A stretch of DNA of 5,821 nt from DASWHF01 sp036393295 (GTDB lineage: Bacteria > Pseudomonadota > Gammaproteobacteria > Acidiferrobacterales > UBA6901). Both the position numbers and the translations under genes were made by a program. The stretch's first letter is position 1. Each line of letters opens with the position of its first letter. Shown piece after piece: positions 1-5,821 of the stretch. Under the pieces are notes generated by a model. The model ran no database searches. It saw only the letters and a list, made by a program, of their open reading frames with translations, and was not told where the DNA came from. The stretch lies in contig DASWHF010000140.1 of NCBI GenBank assembly GCA_036393295.1, forward strand, positions 1 through 5,821, in the 5' to 3' direction.

Positions 1-1230
1 GCCAGCGGCTGGCCGGTGGTGATCTTCCAGCACGGCATCACGCGCAACCGTTCCGACATGCTCGCCATCGCGCCGACCCTGGCGGCGGCGGGCTTCGTGG
101 TCGTGGCCATCGACATGCCGCTGCACGGCCTCGTGCCGGGAACCTCGGCGGTGTCGCCGGGCTGCGGCACCAGCGCCACCAACGCCTTCTACGCCGGCGC
201 CGCCGAGCGCACGTTCGAGGTCGACTACGTCGACAACGTTACCGGCGCGCTGGGCGCCGACGGACTCGTCGACTGCTCGGGCACGCACATGGTCAATCTG
301 TCGAGCCTGATCACCAGCCGCGACAACCTGCGGCAGGCCGAGTCCGACCTGATCCACCTGGTCAAGTCGGTCAACGTCCTGAACTTCGACGGCGACGCCG
401 GCACCGACGAAATCGACGAGACGCAGCTGCGTTTCGCCGGCCAGTCGCTGGGCGCGATCGTCGGCACGACGATGCTCGGGGTGAACACCGACGTCGGCGC
501 CGCCAGCCTGCACGTGCCGGGCGGCGGCCTCGGCAAACTGCTCGATGCCTCGGCCTCGTTCGGTCCGCGCATCGCCGCGGGCCTCGCCGCGAGCTTCGTT
601 TTCGAGGGCACGGACACCTACGAGACGTTCGTCCGCTTCGCCCAGCACCTGGTCGATCCGGGTGATCCGATCAACTACGCGGCTGCCGCCAACGACAACC
701 ACGCCATCCACCTGGTCGAGGTGATCGGCGATGCGGTGGTGCCCAACAGCGCCGGCACGACCTGCCCGGATCCGGGTGCGTTGCCGGTCGGCATGGGCGC
801 CACGGCGACGACGGTCGATGCCGCCGGCACGGCCGCAGCATCCGGCGTCGCCGGCGCGGCGCTGCTCGCGCTGTGTCCGCCGCTGGTGCTGCCCGCGACC
901 GAAACGCTGGCCGCCATCACCTACCAGGACGAGACCGTGATCACGGGCTACCTGTCGGGCACCGATGCGCTGATCCGGATCATGGGCCTGAGCGCCACCG
1001 CCACCATGGGCACCGTCCCGTTTGCCGCACAGGCGAGCGCCGGCGCCGACACCGCCGTCGTGTTCGCCCCGGATACGGCCGAGCACGGGACCCTGCTGAC
1101 GCCGGACAGCTCAGCCGTCGCGGGCGCCGATGCGACCTTCGCCGCCGCGACCTGCGCCATGCAGAAGCAGACGGCGACCTTCCTGGCCACCAATGGCGCC
1201 GTCCTGCCGATCGGGGGGAGCTGCCCATGA
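1..1230 (+). CDS. Secreted alpha/beta-hydrolase lipase, VolA / Pla-1-cef type (5' end outside window)
   Basis: The frame is open to the left edge, so the N-terminus, including any signal peptide or lipobox, is missing; 409 residues are visible. This is the catalytic part of an extracellular lipase or esterase. Counting from the first codon in the window, the oxyanion-hole motif QHG is at residues 10-12. The nucleophile elbow GQSLG is at 147-151 (Ser149). The acid is probably Asp244 in GDAVVPN, and the histidine His362 in EHGTLL. The order and spacing, plus the ITRNRSD and AIDMPLHG blocks after the oxyanion strand, match the Pla-1/cef and VolA-like lipases. Six cysteines (in PGCG, VDCSG, TTCP, ALCPP, TCAM and the terminal SCP) fit a disulfide-bonded exported enzyme. 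VolA of Vibrio is a surface lysophospholipase; applying that substrate here is inference. The gene is followed immediately, probably coupled, by a DUF1302 gene. A GTG at 16 is only an internal valine codon, not a credible start. Confidence 0.9.
   Translation, partial: ASGWPVVIFQHGITRNRSDMLAIAPTLAAAGFVVVAIDMPLHGLVPGTSAVSPGCGTSATNAFYAGAAERTFEVDYVDNVTGALGADGLVDCSGTHMVNLSSLITSRDNLRQAESDLIHLVKSVNVLNFDGDAGTDEIDETQLRFAGQSLGAIVGTTMLGVNTDVGAASLHVPGGGLGKLLDASASFGPRIAAGLAASFVFEGTDTYETFVRFAQHLVDPGDPINYAAAANDNHAIHLVEVIGDAVVPNSAGTTCPDPGALPVGMGATATTVDAAGTAAASGVAGAALLALCPPLVLPATETLAAITYQDETVITGYLSGTDALIRIMGLSATATMGTVPFAAQASAGADTAVVFAPDTAEHGTLLTPDSSAVAGADATFAAATCAMQKQTATFLATNGAVLPIGGSCP
1213..1229 (+). promoter_or_regulatory. 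Possible ribosome binding site and upstream ATG for the DUF1302 gene
   Basis: A G-rich GGGGGGAG run at 1213-1220 lies 6 nt before an ATG at 1227-1229 that overlaps the lipase stop as ATGA. Starting here would add 11 residues (MSLQNTKNGAD) to the DUF1302 protein and couple it tightly to the lipase. The extension gives an unusually long n-region to the signal peptide, so this is the alternative start rather than the preferred one. Confidence 0.4.
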
Positions 1231-1250
1231 GCCTGCAGAACACGAAGAAC

Positions 1251-1262
1251 GGAGCAGACATG
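1251..1262 (+). promoter_or_regulatory. Ribosome binding site supporting the DUF1302 start at 1260
   Basis: GGAG at 1251-1254 lies 5 nt before ATG 1260. That start gives a compact signal peptide with an 11-residue n-region (MNSFEKLALTR), which is why it is preferred over 1227. Confidence 0.55.
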
Positions 1263-3116
1263 AACTCGTTTGAAAAGCTGGCGCTCACGCGGCTCGCCGC
1301 TGTTGCTGCCGGCATGCTGATCGCAGGATCGGCCGGCGCCATCGAGTTCAACCTGGGGCCCGCCACCGCCACGGTGACCAACAAGGCGTCGATGGGCATC
1401 GCCGTGCGGGTCGAGGACCGCGAGTCCGCGCTGGTCGGCATCGCCAACGGCGGCACCGCCTTCACGACCAACGGCGACGACGGCAACCTGGCCTGGGACA
1501 AGGGCGACGTCGTCAGCGGCGCGGCCAAGATCACGTCCGACCTGGCCATCAGCCTGGGCGAGTTCGGCCTGTTCGTGCGCGGCAGCGCGCTGGGCAATCC
1601 GGTGCTGAACAACGCCGACTTCTTCGATCCGGCCGATTACGGCGCGAACAAGGAATTCGGCCAGAGCGAGCGCATCTCCAAGCAAAACCAGGTTCGCGAC
1701 CACGTCGGCTCGGATTTCGACCTGCTCGACGCCTACGTCTTCGGGCGCTTCGACGTGTTTGGCGACCGCTCGCTGAACATCAAACTCGGCCGCCAGCTGC
1801 TGAACTGGGGCGAATCCTCGTTCGTGCAGCACGGTCTCAACGCGCTGATCGCGGCCGACGTGAACCAGCTGCGCGTGCCCGGCTTCGAGATCGAGGAAAT
1901 CCAGACGCCGGTCGGCATGGCCGTGGTCTCGCTCGACCTGATGGAGGGTGTCGGCATCGAGGGCTTCTACCAGTACGAGTGGCAGGAGACGATCATCGAC
2001 GCGGCCGGCACGTTCCTGAGCACCAGCGATTTCGCCGGCGTCGGCGGCACCCAGGCCAATCTCGGCTTCGGGCGAGCCGGCGAGAACCAGCCGGCCTCGG
2101 TCAGCGCAAACCCGGCGACGTGGTGTCTGCCGCCGCCGTCGCTGGTGCCGGGCTTCGGCTCGCCGTGCATCCCGTTCGGCAGCACCGTACCCCGCGGCGC
2201 GAACGTCGAGCCGGGCGACTCCGGCCAGTACGGCGCCAAGTTGAGCTTCTTCGTGCCCTGGCTCAACGATATGGACCTGTCGTTCTACGGCGCCAATTAC
2301 CACAGCCGCCTGCCCGTGGTCTCCGGCACCTCGCGCACGGGGCCCACTTCGCCGGCCGACGACGCGAACTACTTCATCGAGTTCCCCGAGGACATCCAGC
2401 TCTACGGCACCTCGTTCAACACCACCGTGGCCTGGCTCGACATCGCGGTGCAGGGCGAATACAGCATGAAGGTCGACCAGCCGCTGCAGCTCGACGACGT
2501 CGAAGTCCTGCTCGCGGGCCTCGGCGCCCCGGGCCAGATCAGCCCGCTCGCCGGCGGCACGCTGGGCCACCAGTACCTGCGCGGCTGGCGCCGCCATGAC
2601 GTGAGCCAGCTGGACCTGAGCTTCACCAAGATCTTCGGCCCGATGCTGGGCTACGACCAGCTGTCGACGTTCGTGGAAAGCGCCTTGGTGCACGTGCACG
2701 ACCTGCCGTCGCCCGAAGTGCTGGCCTACGACGCGCCGGGCACGTCGACCATGAATCCGGGCACCGCGGCGTTGAATCCGGCGACGGCCTTCGGCCTGCC
2801 GATCACGCCGTACGGCGCCTACGCGACGGCGAGCTCGTGGGGCTACAAGGCCGCCGCGCGCTTCACCTACAACAACGTCTTCGGCGCCTTCACGGTCGAG
2901 CCGACGTTCCTGTTCCAGCACGACGTCAACGGCGTGACGCCGACGCCGATCGTGAATTTCGTCGAAGGCCGGCGCCAGCTGAATTCCATCCTGAGCGTGA
3001 ATTACCTGCAGGCCTGGACCTTCGACCTCGGATACGCGATGTACTTCGGCGGCGGCGCGAAGAACCTCGTGTCCGACCGTGACTACGTCGACTTCGCCGT
3101 GAAGTATGCGTTCTGA
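1260..3116 (+). CDS. DUF1302 family protein, probable outer-membrane beta-barrel
   Basis: 618 residues from ATG 1260 (629 if ATG 1227 is used). A signal peptide is visible: Lys and Arg in the n-region, a hydrophobic Ala/Leu-rich core at about 12-27, and likely cleavage after GSAGA before IEF. Family landmarks follow in order: LGRQLLNWGES at 176-186, the ADVNQLRVPG block at 199-208, QYGAKLSFF at 323-331, NYHSRLP at 346-352, FPEDIQLYG at 375-383, and VHVHDLP near 477-483. The C-terminal part has HDVNG, FVEGRR and DRDYVDFAVKYAF. Alternating hydrophobic strands and a terminal Phe are typical of BAM-assembled barrels. DUF1302 proteins have no settled function. They often sit beside DUF1329 genes, as here, and a role in export or uptake of hydrophobic compounds is inferred. 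Two lone cysteines, 289 and 303, sit in a Pro/Gly-rich loop and could form a disulfide. The gene looks complete and intact. Confidence 0.92.
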   Translation: MNSFEKLALTRLAAVAAGMLIAGSAGAIEFNLGPATATVTNKASMGIAVRVEDRESALVGIANGGTAFTTNGDDGNLAWDKGDVVSGAAKITSDLAISLGEFGLFVRGSALGNPVLNNADFFDPADYGANKEFGQSERISKQNQVRDHVGSDFDLLDAYVFGRFDVFGDRSLNIKLGRQLLNWGESSFVQHGLNALIAADVNQLRVPGFEIEEIQTPVGMAVVSLDLMEGVGIEGFYQYEWQETIIDAAGTFLSTSDFAGVGGTQANLGFGRAGENQPASVSANPATWCLPPPSLVPGFGSPCIPFGSTVPRGANVEPGDSGQYGAKLSFFVPWLNDMDLSFYGANYHSRLPVVSGTSRTGPTSPADDANYFIEFPEDIQLYGTSFNTTVAWLDIAVQGEYSMKVDQPLQLDDVEVLLAGLGAPGQISPLAGGTLGHQYLRGWRRHDVSQLDLSFTKIFGPMLGYDQLSTFVESALVHVHDLPSPEVLAYDAPGTSTMNPGTAALNPATAFGLPITPYGAYATASSWGYKAAARFTYNNVFGAFTVEPTFLFQHDVNGVTPTPIVNFVEGRRQLNSILSVNYLQAWTFDLGYAMYFGGGAKNLVSDRDYVDFAVKYAF

Positions 3117-3127
3117 AGCCCGCTTCT

Positions 3128-3144
3128 GGAGTGATAACAACATG
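3128..3144 (+). promoter_or_regulatory. Ribosome binding site supporting the DUF1329 start at 3142
   Basis: GGAG at 3128-3131 precedes ATG 3142 by 10 nt, slightly long but acceptable. The in-frame ATG at 3106 lies inside the last codons of the DUF1302 gene and would put 12 charged or polar residues before the signal peptide, so 3142 is the better start. Confidence 0.6.
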
Positions 3145-4491
3145 CGTCTGACTCTGACTGCTGTGGCGTTGTGCGGCTGGCTGGCCGCGGGCGCCGTTTC
3201 CGCGAAGGTTTCGCCCGACGAGGCCGCGCGCCTGGGCAAGGACCTCACGCCCACCGGCGCCGAGAAAGTCGGCAACAAGGACGGCTCGATTCCGGCCTGG
3301 GACGGCGGACTGTCGAAGCCGCCGGCGTGCTTCAAGCCCGGCGGGCGCTACTGCGATCCGTTCCCGGACGACAAGCCGCTGTTCACCATCACCGGCGCCA
3401 ATGCGGATCAATACAAGGATTCGCTGTCGGCCGGCCAGCTGGCGATGCTGCGCAAGTACGGCAGCTACAAGATGCACGTCTACCAGACGCGCCGCACGCT
3501 GGCGCTGCCGCAGTTCGTTTACGACGCGACGCGCAAGAACGCGCTGAATGCCACGCTCGGGGGCAACGGCGACGCCATCATGGGAGCCGCGACCGGCATC
3601 CCGTTCCCGATCCCGAAGAGCGGCCACGAGCCGGTGTGGAACCACAAGCTGCGCTACCGCAGCATCGGCGGGCGGCGTTTCAACAACCAGTTCGCGGTGA
3701 CGACCTCGGGCAACTACAGCCAGGTCACGCTGCGCGAGGACTTCGCGCTGCGCTACAGCATGCCGACCGCGACGCCCGAGAACCTCGACAACATCGCGAT
3801 CTACTTCCTGCAGATCGTGACCCAGCCGGCGCGGCTGGTCGGCACCATCCTGCTGGTTCACGAGACCATGGACCAGGTCAAGGAGCCCCGCAAGGCGTGG
3901 CAGTACAACCCCGGCCAGCGCCGCCTGCGGCGCGCGCCGAACGTCGGCTACGACAATCCCGGCACGGCCGCCGATGGCCTGCGCACCAACGACCAGACCG
4001 ACACCTTCAACGGCGCCATGGACCGCTATACCTGGAAGATCGTCGGCAAGCGGGAAATGATCGTCCCGTACAACGCCTACCGGCTGTCCAGCGGCGAGTA
4101 CAAGTACCGCGACATCGTGCAGAAAGATTTCCTGAACCAGGACCTGCCGCGCTACGAGCGCCACCGCGTCTGGGTGGTCGAGTCCGAGCTGAAGCCCGGC
4201 ACCAGCCACATCTACAAGCGCCGCACGTTCTACATCGACGAGGACGCCTGGAACATGCTGCTGGTCGACATCTACGACAACCGCGACCAGCTGTGGCGCT
4301 GGCAGGAAGCGCACCCGTTGATGCTGTACGACAAGCCGTTCTCCGGCATCGTCGCGGAAACGGTGTACGACCTGCTGAACAACCGCTACCTGGTGCAGGC
4401 GCTCAGCAACGAGGACGCCGAGTTCGTCGAGCAGGAATTCCCGCCGGCGTATTACGACCCGGCCAACGTCTCCAAGCAGGCGACGCGCTGA
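3142..4491 (+). CDS. DUF1329 family periplasmic protein
   Basis: 449 residues. A Sec signal peptide covers 1-21 (hydrophobic core TAVALCGWLAAGA, cleavage after AVSA). The mature protein then opens with SPDEAARLGKDLTP, GAEKVGN and GSIPAWDGG at about 24-56, the hallmark start of DUF1329 proteins. Other family-like segments are YQTRRT (114-119), a GIPFPIP block (152-158), WNHKLRYR (166-173), NPGQRRLRRAPNVGYDNP (256-273) and FNGAMDRY (289-296). Later come YKRRTFYIDEDAW (358-370) and a C-terminal YDLLNNRYLVQAL. The family is thought to share the LolA/LolB-type lipid-carrier fold, which would suit a periplasmic carrier of hydrophobic molecules; its biochemical function is not established. Cys11 lies in the signal core without a proper lipobox, so this is probably soluble and not a lipoprotein. 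Cys63 and Cys71 of the mature protein could form a disulfide. The gene follows the DUF1302 gene by 25 nt and should be co-transcribed. It ends 7 nt before the stop of a convergent gene. Confidence 0.94.
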   Translation: MRLTLTAVALCGWLAAGAVSAKVSPDEAARLGKDLTPTGAEKVGNKDGSIPAWDGGLSKPPACFKPGGRYCDPFPDDKPLFTITGANADQYKDSLSAGQLAMLRKYGSYKMHVYQTRRTLALPQFVYDATRKNALNATLGGNGDAIMGAATGIPFPIPKSGHEPVWNHKLRYRSIGGRRFNNQFAVTTSGNYSQVTLREDFALRYSMPTATPENLDNIAIYFLQIVTQPARLVGTILLVHETMDQVKEPRKAWQYNPGQRRLRRAPNVGYDNPGTAADGLRTNDQTDTFNGAMDRYTWKIVGKREMIVPYNAYRLSSGEYKYRDIVQKDFLNQDLPRYERHRVWVVESELKPGTSHIYKRRTFYIDEDAWNMLLVDIYDNRDQLWRWQEAHPLMLYDKPFSGIVAETVYDLLNNRYLVQALSNEDAEFVEQEFPPAYYDPANVSKQATR

Positions 4492-4498
4492 CCCTGGG

Positions 4499-5167
4499 CT
4501 AATTGCCGACCGCAGGCGCGGTCGGCGCCTCCGTGCCCAGCAGGCGCGGCTGCGTGCGCAGCACGAACAGGTCCAGCACTGCGAGCAGCCGCGCGAGGAT
4601 TTCGCGCGGAGGATGGCGCAGGCCGAGGCCGCCGCTGCTCGCGAGCGGCGCGGCATAAGCCACCGCGTGGATCCCGGTCTTGCGGGCCAGGAACAGCGCG
4701 CGGTAGCCGTGGTATTTCTGCGTGATCACGGTCATGCGGTCGAGGTCATAGACAACCCGCGCCCGCATCACCGAGTCGAACGTGCTGTTGCCGGCGTAAT
4801 CCAGCACCATGGCCTCCGACGGCACGCCGAGCCCGAGCAGCGCCTCGCGCATCTTCTTCGGCTCGTTGTAGCGCGAATCCGGATTGGCGCCGCTCACGAT
4901 CAGGCGCTGCAGCTTGCCGAGCTTGTACAGCTGCGCGGCGGCCTGCATGCGGCCGTGGAACTGCGGGCTGGGCTCGCCGGTGCGGACGAACGGGCTGCAG
5001 CCCAGCACCAGGCCGACCTCGTTCTCCGGCATCAGCGACGAGTCCTGGTACAGGTAGGCGTCGGTGCTGTTGATGACCCACCGGTTGGCCAGCGCCAGCA
5101 CGGCGGCGCCCGCGACCAGCGCCCAGACCGTGACGCGGCGCAGGCGCCGCCGGAGCCGCGCGTTCAG
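4499..5167 (-). CDS. sanA: SanA/YdcF-like (DUF218) inner-membrane envelope protein
   Basis: 222 residues if translation begins at the CTG at 5167-5165. The protein has an Arg-rich cytoplasmic N-terminus (RLRRRLRR), one membrane helix at about 12-28 and a periplasmic DUF218 domain. Motifs are GLVLGCSP (52-59), VSGANPDSRYNEP (91-103), VLDYAGNSTFDS (121-132) and VITQKYH (147-153). The C-terminal LDLFVLRTQPRLLG (198-211) closely resembles the end of E. coli SanA, a protein of about 239 residues linked to vancomycin exclusion at high temperature; its reaction is unknown. The start is unusual. After the upstream MAPEG stop there is no ATG, GTG or TTG before the membrane helix. The options are CTG 5167 overlapping that stop as CTGA, an ATG at 5302 that would add 45 non-SanA-like residues read out of frame across the MAPEG gene, or a GTG at 5101 that would cut into the helix. 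CTG is preferred because it keeps the expected topology. The gene is probably co-transcribed with, and translationally coupled to, the MAPEG gene. Confidence 0.82.
   Translation of the reverse strand: MNARLRRRLRRVTVWALVAGAAVLALANRWVINSTDAYLYQDSSLMPENEVGLVLGCSPFVRTGEPSPQFHGRMQAAAQLYKLGKLQRLIVSGANPDSRYNEPKKMREALLGLGVPSEAMVLDYAGNSTFDSVMRARVVYDLDRMTVITQKYHGYRALFLARKTGIHAVAYAAPLASSGGLGLRHPPREILARLLAVLDLFVLRTQPRLLGTEAPTAPAVGN
4505..4526. terminator. Perfect 9-bp hairpin at the convergent junction, possible terminator
   Basis: The arms GCCGACCGC (4505-4513) and GCGGTCGGC (4518-4526) are perfectly complementary around a 4-nt loop, AGGC. The hairpin begins 13 nt after the stop of the DUF1329 gene and lies inside the last codons of the convergent sanA-like gene. 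There is no T-run on either side, so it is not a textbook intrinsic terminator. In high-GC genomes, U-poor hairpins at convergent ends may still stop or stabilise transcripts. Its position is suggestive; function is inferred. Confidence 0.45.
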
Positions 5168-5580
5168 GGAAGCAGTCCCAGGATCATGAAGCCGTACAGG
5201 AGCAGCTGGATCGCAAAAAAGTTCGCGCGGATGAACACCAGCCAGTGGGTGACGCCGATCATGTGCGTCACCGACTGCGCGATGCGCGCGTACAGCACCC
5301 ACATCGCGAATTTGTCGGTGATCGCGAGCTGGTCGCTGGCGAACGCGATCGCGACCAGCGCGACGAAGATCGGCAGGTTCTCGACGGCGTTCAGGTGCGC
5401 ATGGCCGATGCGCGTGATGATGCCCGGCTCGTCGGCCGGCGCCTTGTCGCCGCGCGGCCAGGAGTTCGCCCGCTTCTTGCCGGTGAAGACCACCGCGGTA
5501 CGGAACAGCAGGACCACGAACACCAGCAGCACGGCCCAGGCCGCGAAGCCCAACAGTCCCATCAGTGAAGCGCTCAGCAT
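5164..5580 (-). CDS. MAPEG family integral membrane protein
   Basis: 138 residues, the usual size for the family, with about four membrane helices (near 7-27, 69-82, 93-113 and 117-136). The diagnostic MAPEG segment RIGHAHLNAVENLP is at 57-70, at the start of helix 2; in eukaryotic relatives this region belongs to the glutathione-binding core. MAPEG proteins are membrane enzymes of glutathione and eicosanoid metabolism. The role of the short bacterial members is mostly unknown, so no substrate is assigned. The cytoplasmic loop GKKRANSWPRGDKAPADEP (34-52) separates helices 1 and 2. ATG 5580 is well supported by a strong ribosome binding site. The gene lies 49 nt downstream of the VWA gene stop, and its own stop overlaps the proposed start of the sanA-like gene. 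Confidence 0.92.
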   Translation of the reverse strand: MLSASLMGLLGFAAWAVLLVFVVLLFRTAVVFTGKKRANSWPRGDKAPADEPGIITRIGHAHLNAVENLPIFVALVAIAFASDQLAITDKFAMWVLYARIAQSVTHMIGVTHWLVFIRANFFAIQLLLYGFMILGLLP

Positions 5581-5594
5581 CGGATGACTCCCCT
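5581..5594 (-). promoter_or_regulatory. Strong ribosome binding site of the MAPEG gene
   Basis: Read on the minus strand, AGGGGAG at 5594-5588 is followed by a 7-nt spacer and ATG at 5580-5578. This near-ideal Shine-Dalgarno site fixes the start of the MAPEG protein. Confidence 0.7.
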
Positions 5595-5614
5595 TTGTTC
5601 TTCGACCTGCCCGG

Positions 5615-5620
5615 ATTCTA
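5615..5620 (-). promoter_or_regulatory. Weak candidate -10 element in the VWA-MAPEG gap
   Basis: TAGAAT on the minus strand, 35 nt before the MAPEG start, resembles a sigma-70 -10 box in an otherwise GC-rich region. No convincing -35 hexamer is found at 16-18 nt spacing and there is no extended TGn. The MAPEG and sanA-like genes might therefore have their own promoter or simply be read through from the VWA gene. Confidence 0.2.
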
Positions 5621-5629
5621 GCGAGTTTG

Positions 5630-5821
5630 TCAGCGTCCCAGCCGCCGCATGCCGCGGTCGAGGCCCTCCAGCGTCAACGGGAACATGCGGTCCTTGCCGA
5701 GAAGCTCCTGGGTGACCTGGATCGAGGGCGTGTACTCCCAGTGTTGTTCTGCCTCGGGATTGAGCCAGATCGCGTGCGCGTAGGTGTCGGTCAGGCGCTT
5801 GAACCAGAGCGCGCCGGCTTC
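5630..5821 (-). CDS. C-terminal end of a CoxE-like VWA domain protein (5' end outside window)
   Basis: The minus-strand frame is open from the right edge to TGA at 5632-5630 and gives 63 residues. The segment has TDTYAHAIWLNPEAEQHWEY, then TPSIQVTQELL, then MFPLTLEGLDRGMRRLGR. An IWLNPE...W.YT.SI block followed by M.PLT..GL...M..L at the extreme C-terminus is characteristic of CoxE-like VWA proteins. In proteobacteria these are usually encoded beside a MoxR-type AAA+ ATPase and are thought to act with it as a chaperone or cofactor-insertion pair. Such an ATPase gene would lie beyond the right edge and cannot be seen. The MIDAS motif of the VWA domain is also outside the window. The identification rests on the C-terminal signature alone. 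Confidence 0.78.
   Translation of the reverse strand, partial: EAGALWFKRLTDTYAHAIWLNPEAEQHWEYTPSIQVTQELLGKDRMFPLTLEGLDRGMRRLGR

Noticed and set aside
785..905. Ala/Thr-rich stretch in the lipase, considered as an insertion or repeat
   Set aside because: No repeated unit is visible, and the stretch falls between the acid and the histidine of the triad where these lipases vary in length; the frame is intact.
873..1226. In-frame N-terminal extension of the DUF1302 gene into the lipase gene
   Set aside because: The extra residues are a His/Arg/Asp-rich shadow of the lipase reading frame and would bury the signal peptide about 120 residues in.
948..3335. 795-codon minus-strand open frame antisense to the DUF1302 gene
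   Set aside because: Its translation is rich in Arg, Ala, Val and His with no domain pattern, while the opposite strand encodes a clear DUF1302 protein. Long antisense frames are expected where third positions are nearly all G or C.
3171..4502. 443-codon plus-strand frame overlapping the DUF1329 gene
   Set aside because: It is the +1-type shadow of the DUF1329 gene, Arg/Ala/Gln-rich with no domain, and has no ribosome binding site context.
4549..4562. Short inverted repeat GCTGCG / CGCAGC
   Set aside because: The arms are 6 nt with a 2-nt gap, inside coding DNA. Such short GC palindromes arise often by chance at this base composition.
2926..4656. 576-codon minus-strand open frame antisense to the DUF1329 gene
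   Set aside because: Low-complexity Arg/Val/Ala composition, no recognisable motif, and it spans two well-supported genes on the plus strand and the end of a third on the minus strand in another frame.
4613..5587. 324-codon plus-strand frame antisense to the sanA-like and MAPEG genes
   Set aside because: The minus-strand products have clear family motifs and membrane helices; this frame has neither.

Overview
The window is high-GC DNA with strong G/C preference at third codon positions. The families present are Gram-negative: an outer-membrane beta-barrel with a C-terminal Phe, a DUF1329 periplasmic protein, SanA, a small MAPEG protein and a CoxE-like VWA protein. This points to a proteobacterium, most likely a gamma- or betaproteobacterium. 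A lipid- or hydrocarbon-using lineage would fit, but that is inference and the genus cannot be read from this sequence.

Left block, plus strand (1-4491): three closely packed genes that look like one transcription unit. The first, cut by the left edge, is a secreted lipase of the VolA / Pla-1-cef type with a readable Ser-Asp-His triad. Its stop overlaps a possible ATG of the next gene (ATGA), a DUF1302 protein that is probably an outer-membrane beta-barrel. After 25 nt comes a DUF1329 protein with a cleavable signal peptide. DUF1302 and DUF1329 genes commonly occur as neighbours. The lipase next to them suggests a pathway in which lipid is hydrolysed outside the cell, the products cross the outer membrane through the barrel, and a periplasmic carrier takes them on. 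This is the most interesting hypothesis in the window.

Junction (4492-4526): the plus-strand unit meets a convergent minus-strand unit with only 7 nt between stop codons. A perfect 9-bp hairpin without a U-tract lies in the last codons of the minus-strand gene and may end plus-strand transcription.

Right block, minus strand (4499-5821): read in the direction of transcription, it holds the C-terminus of a CoxE-like VWA protein (cut by the right edge), a four-helix MAPEG family membrane protein, and a SanA/YdcF-type (DUF218) envelope protein. The sanA-like gene has no ATG, GTG or TTG at the expected start. Either a CTG overlapping the MAPEG stop (CTGA) or another arrangement is used. No RNA genes, mobile elements, CRISPR arrays or long repeats were seen. 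The only non-coding stretches are short gaps (49 nt at most).
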